Shown here one piece after another: positions 15,746 to 24,740 of a stretch of 64,000 bases of DNA. Source of the stretch: Deltaproteobacteria bacterium (GTDB lineage: Bacteria; Desulfobacterota; Binatia; UBA1149; JAJCZL01); contig JAJCZL010000057.1 in NCBI GenBank assembly GCA_029262415.1, positions 62,001-126,000 of the forward strand. The letters are read 5' to 3'. Each line of letters begins with the position of its first letter. Position 1 is the first letter of the stretch. The notes under the pieces are model-generated. The model was not told the DNA's origin, searched no databases, and saw only the letters and a list, made by a program, of their open reading frames with translations. Made by a program: the position numbers and the translations under genes.

Positions 15746-18241
15746 ATGGCTGACATCGAGAAACTCGGAGCATTCTACCTGGGGCGCCGCTACGACGTTG
15801 AAAAAGGCGAGGTGACCGACGAACCGGTGGTCTACGATGCAAAAGACCTGACCACCCACGCAGTCTGCGTCGGCATGACCGGCAGCGGAAAAACCGGCCT
15901 AGGCGTCGCCCTTCTCGAAGAAGCCGCAATCGACGGGATCCCGATCATCGCGATCGACCCTAAGGGCGACCTCGGCAGCCTCTTGCTCGCTTTCCCCGAT
16001 TTGAGCGCGGCGGATTTTCGCCCGTGGATCGACGAAAGCGAAGCCGCACGCAAAGGCCGTACTCCGGAAGAGCAGGCCGCTTGGACGGCCGATCTGTGGC
16101 GCGACGGCCTCGCAGATTGGGACCAGGGTCCGCAGCGGATTCGCCGCTATCGCGACAGCGTCGATGCCGCGATCTACACCCCGGGAAGCAGCGCAGGCCG
16201 CCCGCTGACGATTCTAAAATCCTTTAGTGCGCCACCCCCCGCTGTCGCCGAAGACCCTGAGGCACTCGCCGAACGCACCGAGTCTGCCGTGTCGGGCCTG
16301 CTCGGACTGCTTGGTATTCGCGCCGAGCCGCTGCGCAGCCGCGAACACATCCTGCTCTCCAACATCATCAACACCGCGTGGCGCGAGGGCCGCGACCTCG
16401 ACCTGCCGAGCTTGATTCGCGAGATACAAGAACCGCCGTTCGAGCGTGTCGGCGTGATCGATCTCGAATCCTTCTATCCCTCTGCCGAACGCTTCGAACT
16501 CTCGATGTCGCTCAACAATCTGCTCGCCTCACCGGGCTTTGCGGCCTGGACCCAAGGCGAACCCCTCGACATCGGCAAGCTCTTGTACACCAGCGAGGGC
16601 AAGCCGCGCTTGTCGATTATCTCGATTGCCCACCTTTCCGAGAGCGAAAGGATGTTCTTCGTCACGCTGCTGCTCGGCGAGGTGTTGTCGTGGGTAAGGT
16701 CACAGCCCGGCACACGCAGCCTGCGCGCCATCCTCTATATGGACGAGGTCTTTGGCTACTTTCCGCCCTCAGCAAACCCGCCGTCAAAAAAACCGATGCT
16801 CACGTTGCTCAAGCAGGCGCGTGCGTTCGGACTCGGTTGCGTCTTGGCGACACAAAACCCCGTCGATCTCGACTACAAGGGTCTGTCCAACGCAGGCACA
16901 TGGTTCCTCGGACGCCTGCAAACCGAGCGTGACAAAGCCCGCGTGATCGAAGGTCTCGAAGGCGCATCGGCCGGCGCAGGCTTGGATCGCGCCACAATGG
17001 AAAGAATACTCTCGGGCCTGGATAGCCGGGTTTTCCTCATGAACAACGTCCACGAGGACGGCCCGGTGGTGATGCACACGCGATGGGTCTTGTCCTACCT
17101 GGCCGGACCGATGACGCGATCGCAAATCAAAACACTCACCGACCAACGCGGACGCGGCGGTGAAGCCGATGCCGGCAGACAACCCTTGGAGGCCGCCAAG
17201 CCTAGGCGTGAAGAGGCGGCGACAAGACCCAAAGCAGGCACCGCAAAGCGCCCCGCAGATGCCGCGCGCGGGTCGGGCGACGAGGATAGCGAACGCCCAA
17301 TGGTGCCACCGGATATCGAAGAGGTCTTTCTTCCTGTCACCAAACCGGCAGGGCCGCGCTCGGCACTTTTGTACCGCCCGACGCTGCTCGCAACCGCGAC
17401 TCTTCACTACACGAACACGAGTGCGAAGGTTGACCAGTGGCGGACCGAGTCGTTTCTCCTCCCTGTCGATGCCGCCACTGACGGTCCCGATTGGGACGCG
17501 TTGCGCGGACTCGGAAAAGGCAAGACCACCGCGTTCGACGAGCCTTCAACCGGTGCGCGCTTCGGTGCCTTGCCCGGCACGGCGGCCCGCGCAAAAGAAC
17601 ACACGCGGTGGAGAAAAATGCTCGCGAGCCGCCTATACCGCGAACACAAACTGCGTTTGTGGCACTGCAAGGAGCTCAAGCTCTACTCGCAGCCCGGCGA
17701 GAGCGAACGAGAGTTTCGCGGCCGCCTGCGTGAGGTCGCGCGCGAAGCCCGCGATCTGGAAGTAGAGAAGCTGCGCGATAAGTACGCGCCGAAGTTGGCG
17801 AGGATCAAAGATCAAATCCGTCGCGCAGACGACCGCGTCGAACGCGAGCAAGAACAGTACAAACAACAAAAGATTCAGACCGCCATCTCGGTCGGCACGA
17901 CGGTTTTGGGTGTGTTGTTCGGACGTAAACTCGGTACCGCCACCAATGTCGGGCGCGCCGGCACCGCGATGCGCGGCGCCGGGCGTGCAGCGCGCGAACG
18001 TGGAGACATTGGACGCGCCGCGGAAAGCCTCGAAGCTTCGCAAGAAAAGTTGGAGGCGTTAGAGAGAGAACTCGTCGAGCGCCTCGAAGAAATTCGTGAA
18101 GAATACGAACCCGATGCGCTCGAGGCACAAGAGATCGCCATAACGGCAAAGAAGACGGAAATCGCTATTGACAGGTTCGCACTCGCCTGGGCACCGTGGA
18201 ACCTGGATCCAGACGGGGTTGCCGAACCTGCGTTCGGTTAG
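15746..18241 (+). CDS. HerA-like (FtsK/HerA superfamily) ATPase
   Basis: This is an 831-residue ATPase. Walker A is GMTGSGKT (43-50), a second nucleotide-associated strand is IIAIDPKGD, and Walker B is AILYMDEVFG (about 330). The LATQNPVDLDYKGL block has the arginine/glutamine sensor region typical of HerA and VirB4/FtsK pumps. After residue 470 comes a Lys/Ala-rich linker, then a beta-rich segment. A Gly-rich stretch (VGTTVLGVLFGRKLG) follows, flanked by long charged coiled coils (about 650-810). HerA proteins translocate DNA with NurA, but no nurA-like gene is adjacent. The gene diverges from the retropepsin operon. The biological role is unknown. Confidence 0.82.
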   Translation: MADIEKLGAFYLGRRYDVEKGEVTDEPVVYDAKDLTTHAVCVGMTGSGKTGLGVALLEEAAIDGIPIIAIDPKGDLGSLLLAFPDLSAADFRPWIDESEAARKGRTPEEQAAWTADLWRDGLADWDQGPQRIRRYRDSVDAAIYTPGSSAGRPLTILKSFSAPPPAVAEDPEALAERTESAVSGLLGLLGIRAEPLRSREHILLSNIINTAWREGRDLDLPSLIREIQEPPFERVGVIDLESFYPSAERFELSMSLNNLLASPGFAAWTQGEPLDIGKLLYTSEGKPRLSIISIAHLSESERMFFVTLLLGEVLSWVRSQPGTRSLRAILYMDEVFGYFPPSANPPSKKPMLTLLKQARAFGLGCVLATQNPVDLDYKGLSNAGTWFLGRLQTERDKARVIEGLEGASAGAGLDRATMERILSGLDSRVFLMNNVHEDGPVVMHTRWVLSYLAGPMTRSQIKTLTDQRGRGGEADAGRQPLEAAKPRREEAATRPKAGTAKRPADAARGSGDEDSERPMVPPDIEEVFLPVTKPAGPRSALLYRPTLLATATLHYTNTSAKVDQWRTESFLLPVDAATDGPDWDALRGLGKGKTTAFDEPSTGARFGALPGTAARAKEHTRWRKMLASRLYREHKLRLWHCKELKLYSQPGESEREFRGRLREVAREARDLEVEKLRDKYAPKLARIKDQIRRADDRVEREQEQYKQQKIQTAISVGTTVLGVLFGRKLGTATNVGRAGTAMRGAGRAARERGDIGRAAESLEASQEKLEALERELVERLEEIREEYEPDALEAQEIAITAKKTEIAIDRFALAWAPWNLDPDGVAEPAFG

Positions 18242-18246
18242 CTTAT

Positions 18247-18270
18247 TCGGCCCGTGCCGGGCCGGGCCGA
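18247..18270. terminator. GC-rich hairpin between convergent genes
   Basis: TCGGCCC and GGGCCGA form a 7-bp stem around a 10-nt loop; a nearer GGGCCG copy allows an alternative 6-bp pairing. The hairpin lies between the stop codons of the HerA-like ATPase and the convergent antiporter. There is no T-run, so it would be a weak or bidirectional terminator. Confidence 0.4.
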
Positions 18271-18304
18271 GAATCGAGGCGTACCCCGATCGCCACCGGC
18301 TGGG

Positions 18305-20113
18305 CTAGGACGAAGCGGCGCGAAGCTCGTTCTTGGGCGTGAAGCTCACCAACACATCGCCGTCTTCGGGCTTCACGGGCAGCTTCGCAGACTGAAGCGC
18401 GAAGCCTCCGTTCTTCTTCACGACTGCAATCGGCATGGCATCGTCGGCGGCGTCACGCTGCCAGTCTTCAAAGCCATACTCCTTGGTGATGTTGGTAGCG
18501 TGAAAAACCCAGCCGTCCGTCAGGCGCCGGTTGAGGCGATAGGTATCTGCATCCGATGAATGAAGAAGCCGCCCTCGAAGTGGACGCTGGACGTTACGGT
18601 CTTCGTTTTCGACAACCGCCAGACTCGCGACCTGGAACACGTGCGCACGCCCTAGTTCGGGGCCGAAATGCACACAGACCAGCGAGTTGTAGGCATCGTT
18701 CTCGGTCGCCGCGAGCACGGTCGCAAGCGTGTGCAGCGGTAGCACCTGCTCGGCGTCCTCGGCCAAAACCTCACCAAAATGCACCGGAACATTGGCCAGA
18801 CGCGCAGGCCTGAGCCTGTTCCAAACCGTATCGGTCAACACGACGGGCACTTCGAGTTCGCCCAACGTGCGGGCGAACTCGGTCGTCCACTGCGATGCAC
18901 CGACGATGAGCAGGCCCTCGCGCCCCCCACCGCCGACGCCGAGGGCACGCGCGAGCCGCCCGAGACTGAAGCCGTGCAAAACCACGGTTAAGACGACAAA
19001 CGAGAATACGAACGGGACCAGGAGTTCGGCATCCTGGTACCCAAACTCGACCAGCCGCGGGCCGAAAACACCCGCAACCGCCGCTGCGACAATCCCGCGC
19101 GGGGCGATCCACCCCAACAGAAGACGATCCGCCAACGGCATCCCGGCGCCGATCGTCGCCAGGAACACCGAAGCCGGCCGAACCAAGAACAGAAATGCGA
19201 ACAGCAAACCGATCAGGCGAGGATCGAGCTGCAGAATGCGCGACACGTCCATGTCGGCCGAGAGCACGATGAACACGCCCGAGACCAACGTGACGGTTAT
19301 CGCCTCCTTGAAGCGCGTAAGTTCGGAGATGCTGGCCAGCCCCATGTTACCGATCACCGCCCCCATCACGGTGACGGCGAGTAACCCCGCCTCTTCGTGC
19401 ACCTGGTTGGCCGCCGTATACACAAAAACAACCGCCATCAGCAGCATCGGAGACTTGAGAAACTCGGGGACTGAGCCGCGGCCGAAACTGGCACCGATCG
19501 CCCACCCGATCAGCACTCCGATGCCCGCGCCGGAGCCGAGGCCGAACAGCAAACTCGAGACCACAGTGCTCGTGGTAGATCCGTGCTCGAGGCCTGCGTA
19601 GAACTCGAAAACGACAACCGCGAGCAGGGCTCCAAGCGGATCATTGATGATGCCTTCCCAGAGAAAGAGGTTGGCTGTGCGCTGCTGCAGTTTGGCCTGT
19701 CGTAAAAGCGGGGTGATGACGGTCGGGCCGGTTACAACCAAGATCGCCCCCAGCACCATAGCCGTCGGCCGCGAAAGTTGCCCTACGTAGATGCCGGCTG
19801 CCGTTCCAAAAACGAAGGCCAACACCAGGCCTATCGTACAAAGCCGCCAGATGCCCGGCACCGCGTCCGAGTCGGGGCGGCGCAGACGCAAGCCGCCCTC
19901 GAAGAGAATTACTGCGACCGCCAGGCCGACGAACGGATCGAGAAGCTCGCCGAACGCCTCGCTAGGGTCGAGGACCCCGAACGCGGGTCCCGCGAGCAGG
20001 CCGGCGAGCGTCAGTATGACGATCGCCGGGATGTGGAACCGCCACGCGATCCACTGCGCCCCGGTTCCGAGGACGCCGATCAGCGCGATGGCAACTGCAG
20101 CGCTGTGATCCAT
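18305..20113 (-). CDS. CPA1-type Na+/H+ antiporter with RCK-like C-terminal domain
   Basis: This 602-residue membrane protein has about 12 helices in residues 1-395, including AVILFEGGLRL and WEGIINDPLGALLAVVVFE, the signature helices of NhaP/CPA1 exchangers. These expel Na+ or K+ in exchange for protons. A cytoplasmic TrkA-N-like domain follows (GLLIVGASQWTTEFARTLGE, about 405-510). The Rossmann Gly pattern is degraded (GAS rather than GxG), so nucleotide control is uncertain. A final domain resembles TrkA-C. It starts at the ATG at 20113. It is the second RCK-bearing antiporter in the window but belongs to a different family from the CPA2 one. Confidence 0.85.
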   Translation of the reverse strand: MDHSAAVAIALIGVLGTGAQWIAWRFHIPAIVILTLAGLLAGPAFGVLDPSEAFGELLDPFVGLAVAVILFEGGLRLRRPDSDAVPGIWRLCTIGLVLAFVFGTAAGIYVGQLSRPTAMVLGAILVVTGPTVITPLLRQAKLQQRTANLFLWEGIINDPLGALLAVVVFEFYAGLEHGSTTSTVVSSLLFGLGSGAGIGVLIGWAIGASFGRGSVPEFLKSPMLLMAVVFVYTAANQVHEEAGLLAVTVMGAVIGNMGLASISELTRFKEAITVTLVSGVFIVLSADMDVSRILQLDPRLIGLLFAFLFLVRPASVFLATIGAGMPLADRLLLGWIAPRGIVAAAVAGVFGPRLVEFGYQDAELLVPFVFSFVVLTVVLHGFSLGRLARALGVGGGGREGLLIVGASQWTTEFARTLGELEVPVVLTDTVWNRLRPARLANVPVHFGEVLAEDAEQVLPLHTLATVLAATENDAYNSLVCVHFGPELGRAHVFQVASLAVVENEDRNVQRPLRGRLLHSSDADTYRLNRRLTDGWVFHATNITKEYGFEDWQRDAADDAMPIAVVKKNGGFALQSAKLPVKPEDGDVLVSFTPKNELRAASS

Positions 20114-20125
20114 TGTGTCCCGGGT

Positions 20126-20139
20126 CGCCGCCGGCGGCG
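20126..20139. repeat. 14-bp GC palindrome upstream of the antiporter
   Basis: CGCCGCCGGCGGCG is a perfect palindrome 13 nt upstream of the antiporter start codon, within the 237-nt divergent gap. It could be a regulator site or a 5'-leader hairpin over the ribosome entry region. In GC-rich DNA, chance is possible. Confidence 0.3.
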
Positions 20140-20268
20140 CTCAGCTATCTTCCATCGACGAATGGATAGTGTGTTGCATTGATTGATCGATTGTCCCTAT
20201 CACGGATCCTGCCCTGCCGAGGCGAACTTGACCGTGAAGCCTGCTCACCATTGACTGCCACAGTCGTG

Positions 20269-20320
20269 CGAAAGCGCAACTTTGCGACCACGAGTACGCA
20301 TAGATTGTCGAGCGCTTTCG
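20269..20320 (+). repeat. 9-bp inverted repeat in the leader of the DUF4197 gene
   Basis: CGAAAGCGC (20269-20277) and GCGCTTTCG (20312-20320) are perfect inverted copies separated by 34 nt, just before the Shine-Dalgarno region of the GTG start. It might be an mRNA stem or a regulator binding dyad. Confidence 0.3.
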
Positions 20321-20350
20321 TTCGCTGTAGTCGGGAGGCCCAGAGACAAA

Positions 20351-21094
20351 GTGAGCAAGCTTGTTCTTAGGACTTATAGCGCCGCTGCATTAGCCCTCTC
20401 GATGACCATCGGCGGTTGCACAGAGTTGCAGGGCGGTTTCGCAGACATCTTATCGTCGGGCGGACTGGGTGGAACGGGCGTGTCGAGCGGACCGCTCGAC
20501 GAGAGCACCGTCGTCGCCGGGCTCAAGGAAGCGCTACGTGTCGGTACCGAGCGAACTGTGGCATCTACGTCGCGGCCGGACGGCTATCTCGGCAACAGCC
20601 TCATCCGTATCCCGCTTCCTGAAAACCTCGATCGGATGAGCAGCGCGCTACGTGCGATCGGCTTCGCCTCGCAGGTCGACGCGCTCGAAGTCGCGATGAA
20701 CCGCGCCGCCGAGCAGGCCGCCGGGGAAGCGAAGACAGTATTCTGGGACTCAGTGCGCGCAATGAGTATCGCCGATGCGTTCGCAATCCTCAATGGCGGC
20801 GAGACCGCGGCGACCGACTACTTCCGCGCGGAAACCAGCGCGCCGCTGCTGGCGCGTTTCCAACCGATCGTGCGTGAAAAGATGGGCGCGGTAGGCCTCT
20901 ACAACTTATACAACGATCTCGCCGGGCGCTATGCGCAGCTACCGTTCGTAACTCAACCCGCACTCGATCTAGACGAGTACGTCAGCTCGCGGGCGCTCGA
21001 CGGCTTGTTCACCGTGTTGGCTTCCGAAGAGACCAAGATCCGCCAAGACCCAGCCGCGCGCACAACCGCGCTGCTGCGTCGCGTCTTCGAGTAG
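20351..21094 (+). CDS. DUF4197 domain lipoprotein
   Basis: This is a DUF4197 protein of 247 residues counted from the GTG at 20351. The N-terminus has a basic/hydrophobic signal ending in a lipobox-like MTIGGC, so it is probably a lipidated periplasmic protein. The mature part shows the DUF4197 pattern: LDESTVVAGLKEALRVGTERTV, IRIPLPENLDRM, AEQAAGEAKTVFWDSVRAMSI and the NGGETAATDYFR block, to the full family length. The TTG start of the ORF track (20282) would bury the signal peptide, so I reject it. GGAGG lies 12 nt before the GTG. The family's function is unknown. Confidence 0.85.
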   Translation: MSKLVLRTYSAAALALSMTIGGCTELQGGFADILSSGGLGGTGVSSGPLDESTVVAGLKEALRVGTERTVASTSRPDGYLGNSLIRIPLPENLDRMSSALRAIGFASQVDALEVAMNRAAEQAAGEAKTVFWDSVRAMSIADAFAILNGGETAATDYFRAETSAPLLARFQPIVREKMGAVGLYNLYNDLAGRYAQLPFVTQPALDLDEYVSSRALDGLFTVLASEETKIRQDPAARTTALLRRVFE

Positions 21095-21142
21095 AAACCG
21101 GAATCCGTCGAAAACACCCGCCGTTGTCTTGTCGGCTCGTTA

Positions 21143-22921
21143 CTACGGCGGCGTGGAGCGCGGGCTCGTCGGCCGCGTAACTTCTTGAAACCGAGCGGCG
21201 ATCAACGGTTCGCGGTGCTTGCTGCCAGCGTAGACGTGCCGCGCAATTTCCACTGTGACCAAGCGGTGGCCGAGCGCCGCCTGCTCGCGCAGGTCCTCGA
21301 CTAGGCTTGCACGGACAAAGACCACCGCGTCGGCGAGATTTTCTATCGTTGCCAGGTCGCCGACAGCCACAATCGGGCGCCCCGCGTAAAAGATCGCCTC
21401 GTATTCAACCTCACCGAAGGAATACATCGCCGCACCGGACGATGCAGCGGCGATTTCTTGCGCGAAGGTGCGCGTGGTCTGGCGCACCGCAATGTCGCGC
21501 GCGAACACCCCGGACACCACCAGAGTTGTCAGACAGCTGAGCCCCGCCGCGGCGATCAACGCCGCCCGCGCCTTACCGCGATCGATCGAGGTCGCCAACA
21601 CTACCGCCAACGTCAAAGAAGCCGTCGCCCAGCCGGCGATCACCATGTGGCGGTCTGCGATCGTCTCGGCAGCGGCAGCTAGGTTCGCACGGTCACCGCT
21701 ACTCAGGTCAGTCAACGCAACAACCGCGCCGAAAGCGTCGAACCCGAGGGCTTGTATCAACAACAGCGAGGTAGGAACGGCAACAAAGGCTACCAACATC
21801 CACGCCGACACAGCTACAAGCCCGCGGCCTGATGCGCGCAGCGAATCGGGGTTGCCGCCCAGCAGCGACCACCATCTACCGAGCAGGATCGCAACCGCGG
21901 GATAGGCCGGAAGCAAGTAGATTACGCGTTTCGACCCAGCCAACGAAAACAACACCACCGTGACCGCAATCCATGTCAGGAGAAACCCGCTTCCGCGTTG
22001 GTCTGAGCGATCGCGAGACTTCCATAAAAAGCGTCCCAGCGCGGGGAAAAACAGCGACCACGGAGCGAACCCGGCCAGCAAATACGGTCCGTATACCCAG
22101 AACGCTTTCGCGTGGCCCACGTCATGGCGTTCGGCATCGATAACCCGGAATACGTTCTCGCGAAACAACTGAACGTCGAGAAATGCCTGTCCGCCCTGCG
22201 CATAGGCCAACCCGTACCAGCCGATAGGTAAGGCCAACCACAGCAAACCAGGATGCAAAAACAGCCGGACCGCTTCGCCGGGCTCACGCGCTATGATCAA
22301 CAGATAGGCGCCGATAATTGCGGCCGGCAGCACCACGCCGACAGGGCCCTTGGCGAGAATCGCCAAAGCACACGCCAGATAAAGGAGATGCGAGGCCTTG
22401 CGCCGAGCGAAAAAGTGAGTCGAAGCGAACGACGTCAGCGCTGCCGTGACGAACAATGCCAACACCATGTCGACGCGTGCGCAGGTACCGCCAACCACGA
22501 AAAGTTGGGCGCTTGCGAGCAAGACAGCTGCCGCAAGACCCGCGGTCATGCCGTAAAGTCTGGCGCCCAACACACCGGTGAGGAAGACGCAGCCGGCAGC
22601 CCCGAGGATCGAAGGTAGACGGCTCGAGTACTCGGTCACTCCGCCCATCGCGAGCGAGGCTGCTGCTCCGATCCAGTGAAAGAGCGGCGGTTTGGAAGGA
22701 ATCTCGCCGCCGTTACGCAGCGGCACCAGAACCGACTCGCCGGCAACGATCGCTTGGATCTCAATCGCCTCGCGTGGTTCGCCCTTGGTGTAGAATGGCA
22801 GACCCCAAGTCAGCACGCTGTAGAGACAGGCAACTACGATCGCCACTGACGCAATCGCGGCAATGCCACGCCAAGGGTGGGCGCCTAGACCGTCAGAGTG
22901 AGGGTTTTCGTTTTCCAACAT
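21143..22921 (-). CDS. GT39/ArnT-like glycosyltransferase
   Basis: This is a polytopic membrane glycosyltransferase of about 592 residues from the ATG at 22921. The ORF track begins 78 codons too early, over the divergent DNA glycosylase gene. After a first helix comes the acidic periplasmic loop motif KGEPREAIE, equivalent to the DE-R motif of ArnT/PMT_2 proteins. IPSKPPLFHWIGA and a YSSRLPS segment, typical of the family, follow. About 11-12 helices precede a soluble C-terminal part. Such enzymes move a sugar from a polyprenyl-phosphate donor to lipid A or another periplasmic acceptor. The sugar and acceptor are unknown, and no arn genes are adjacent. Confidence 0.82.
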   Translation of the reverse strand: MLENENPHSDGLGAHPWRGIAAIASVAIVVACLYSVLTWGLPFYTKGEPREAIEIQAIVAGESVLVPLRNGGEIPSKPPLFHWIGAAASLAMGGVTEYSSRLPSILGAAGCVFLTGVLGARLYGMTAGLAAAVLLASAQLFVVGGTCARVDMVLALFVTAALTSFASTHFFARRKASHLLYLACALAILAKGPVGVVLPAAIIGAYLLIIAREPGEAVRLFLHPGLLWLALPIGWYGLAYAQGGQAFLDVQLFRENVFRVIDAERHDVGHAKAFWVYGPYLLAGFAPWSLFFPALGRFLWKSRDRSDQRGSGFLLTWIAVTVVLFSLAGSKRVIYLLPAYPAVAILLGRWWSLLGGNPDSLRASGRGLVAVSAWMLVAFVAVPTSLLLIQALGFDAFGAVVALTDLSSGDRANLAAAAETIADRHMVIAGWATASLTLAVVLATSIDRGKARAALIAAAGLSCLTTLVVSGVFARDIAVRQTTRTFAQEIAAASSGAAMYSFGEVEYEAIFYAGRPIVAVGDLATIENLADAVVFVRASLVEDLREQAALGHRLVTVEIARHVYAGSKHREPLIAARFQEVTRPTSPRSTPP

Positions 22922-22969
22922 CGGTGTCGTACCTAGCCCCCACCGGCGCCTCGGGGTAGAAAGCAGAAG

Positions 22970-23632
22970 ATGACGATGGATCGCGACGAGAGTCAACGCC
23001 GGGTTTCGCCGCCGGCCGACCTGAGGATCGCAGGCGTAGCTCACCTCCAAGCCGGCGACCCGCGCATGGCGGCTCTGGTCTATCAAGTCGGCGTGTGCCG
23101 GTTGCCAAAGCGCCGCGGTCGATACGCTGCGCTGGTGCGCGCAATCGTCGGCCAACAGGTCTCGGTCAAAGCGGCGTACTCAGTCTACGAAAAGCTGCGT
23201 GCAGCGGCTGGCGGATACGTTACCCCCGGCCGGGTCGCGGCGCTGTCAGCCATCCACTTGCGTGAATGCGGACTCTCGCGACAAAAGAGCGGGTATATCC
23301 AGGATCTCACCGCGCATGTCCTCGAGCTACGACTGCACCTCGGCCGCATGCACACAATGGGCGATGAAAGGGTCATCGAGGAGTTAACGGCAGTGAAAGG
23401 GATCGGCGCTTGGTCTGCACAGATGTTTTTGATGTTCGTGCTCAACCGTCCCGACGTACTACCCACCGGCGACCTCGGCATCCAAGAGGGCTGCAAACGA
23501 ATTTACCGCCTGCGCGAGCGACCGGGCCCGGAGCGCATGGAGGCGCTCGCAGCACCCTGGCGGCCCTACCGTACGGTCGCGTGTTGGTACCTGTGGCGCA
23601 GTCTGGAGACGCCGCCGCAAGTTGGCCGCTAA
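22970..23632 (+). CDS. DNA-3-methyladenine glycosylase (HhH-GPD, AlkA-type)
   Basis: This 220-residue base-excision repair enzyme removes alkylated purines from DNA. It has the HhH-GPD fold: AIVGQQVSVKAA (58-69), the helix-hairpin-helix LTAVKGIGAWSAQMF (139-153), and the catalytic aspartate D168 in LPTGDLG. There is no C-terminal iron-sulfur loop, as expected for AlkA-type rather than MutY/Nth enzymes. It lacks the N-terminal TBP-like domain of E. coli AlkA (282 residues), so it resembles the shorter bacterial/archaeal form. The start is the ATG at 22970, 48 nt from the divergent glycosyltransferase start. It is convergent with the suf operon. Confidence 0.88.
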   Translation: MTMDRDESQRRVSPPADLRIAGVAHLQAGDPRMAALVYQVGVCRLPKRRGRYAALVRAIVGQQVSVKAAYSVYEKLRAAAGGYVTPGRVAALSAIHLRECGLSRQKSGYIQDLTAHVLELRLHLGRMHTMGDERVIEELTAVKGIGAWSAQMFLMFVLNRPDVLPTGDLGIQEGCKRIYRLRERPGPERMEALAAPWRPYRTVACWYLWRSLETPPQVGR

Positions 23633-23668
23633 CGCGACGATCTCCTGGATTTCACCGGCGGTCGACGT

Positions 23669-23686
23669 CGTTGCACCCGGGCAACG
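23669..23686. terminator. hairpin between alkA-type gene and suf operon
   Basis: CGTTGC - ACCCGG - GCAACG is a perfect 6-bp stem, with a possible outer GGCGG/CCGCC extension, in the 92-nt gap between two convergent transcription units. There is no T-run. It is a plausible bidirectional transcript end for the suf operon and the glycosylase gene. Confidence 0.4.
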
Positions 23687-23724
23687 GCGCCGCCAGGCCT
23701 GAGTCGGGCAGCATGCCGCCCAGT

Positions 23725-24279
23725 CTACATGTTCAGTTGCAAACGTGCCGCCTCGGTCATCATGTCCATCGACCACGGCGGATCGAAGACGACTTCGACT
23801 TCGGCTTGTTCAACACCGGGGATGGCGATGATCTTCTGGGCAACGTCGGCGCGAAGCACGTCGCCCATCCCGCAGCCGGGCGCCGTGAGGGTCATTACAA
23901 CTTCGGCCTTGTAGCCGCCGTTGTCGAGTTCGGCGACGACACAGCTATAGACCAATCCCAGCTCGACGATGTCGACCGGGATTTCCGGGTCATAGGTGGT
24001 TCGCATCAGCTCCCAACAAATCTCTTCAACCTCGGCGACGGTGGTGGGCTTTGCAGCGGCAAGCTTGCTCATCGACTCGGGGACTTCAAGGCCGAGCGCA
24101 TCGGCATCCTTGCCGCTGATGCGCACCATGTTGCCGCGATCGGTCGTGACCGTATAGCTGTCACCCAGCGACTGCGTGATGAGAACGTTAGTGGCAGCCG
24201 ACAACACCAACGGCGTCCCGTCGGGTATTTGAATCGCATCGGTGTCGCGTGTCAGCGTTATCCAATCTCTCGCAGCCAT
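23725..24279 (-). CDS. sufT: putative Fe-S assembly protein SufT (MIP18/DUF59 family)
   Basis: This 184-residue protein has an N-terminal region of about 80 residues seen in the long SufT family (ITQSLGDSYTVTTDRG), then a MIP18/DUF59 domain (PEIPVDIVELGLVYS and LTAPGCGMGDVLRADV, with the conserved Cys in PGCGMG). SufT-type proteins help mature or deliver Fe-S clusters to client enzymes. It is the last gene of the suf operon, 8 nt after sufU, which supports the role. The start is the ATG at 24279. Confidence 0.88.
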   Translation of the reverse strand: MAARDWITLTRDTDAIQIPDGTPLVLSAATNVLITQSLGDSYTVTTDRGNMVRISGKDADALGLEVPESMSKLAAAKPTTVAEVEEICWELMRTTYDPEIPVDIVELGLVYSCVVAELDNGGYKAEVVMTLTAPGCGMGDVLRADVAQKIIAIPGVEQAEVEVVFDPPWSMDMMTEAARLQLNM

Positions 24280-24287
24280 CGTTCTTC

Positions 24288-24740
24288 CTACTCAGTCGTC
24301 GCGACTTCCTCGGCCTTCTCTTGAATCGCGTTGCGCATCGTGTGCCAGGCGAGCGTCGCGCACTTTACACGCATCGGATAGGCGCGGACGCCTTCGAAGA
24401 CGGCGAGCTTTCCTATATCGACCCCCTCGGGGACCTCGCCCTCACCGGTCAGCACCGTGTGCATGGCGGCAAACATCGCTTCTGCGTCCGCGCGCGTCAT
24501 TCCCTTGAGGATCTCGGTCATCAGCGATGCAGAAGCAGTGGAGATCGCGCAGCCATCGCCCTTGAAGCCGGCGTCGGTGACCTTATCGCCCTCCAGCACA
24601 AGGTACAGCTCTAAGCGGTCGCCGCACAGCGGGTTGTAGCCCTCGGCCGAATGCGTCGCCCCCTTCAAGACACCGAAGTTTCGCGGTGCCTTACTGTGGT
24701 CGAGTATCACCTCTTGGTAGAGATCGCGGAGATCCGACAT
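24288..24740 (-). CDS. sufU: SufU sulfur transferase
   Basis: SufU accepts persulfide sulfur from SufS and passes it to the SufBCD scaffold. The 150-residue protein has the zinc/persulfide ligand set C39, D41, C64 and C127 (NPLCGD, GDGCAIS, RVKCATL), as in Gram-positive-type SufU. The 18-21 residue insertion between the second and third ligands that distinguishes SufU from IscU is present around MFAAMHTVLTGEGEVPEG. The true ATG at 24740 shares one base with the sufS TGA (TGATG), so the two partners are translationally coupled. The ORF track starts 81 codons too early. No sufE is present, in line with SufU use. Confidence 0.93.
   Translation of the reverse strand: MSDLRDLYQEVILDHSKAPRNFGVLKGATHSAEGYNPLCGDRLELYLVLEGDKVTDAGFKGDGCAISTASASLMTEILKGMTRADAEAMFAAMHTVLTGEGEVPEGVDIGKLAVFEGVRAYPMRVKCATLAWHTMRNAIQEKAEEVATTE

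Noticed and set aside
20114-20350. A tRNA or small RNA gene in the divergent gap
   Set aside because: No cloverleaf or conserved T-loop sequence could be found; only short palindromes and an inverted repeat are present.
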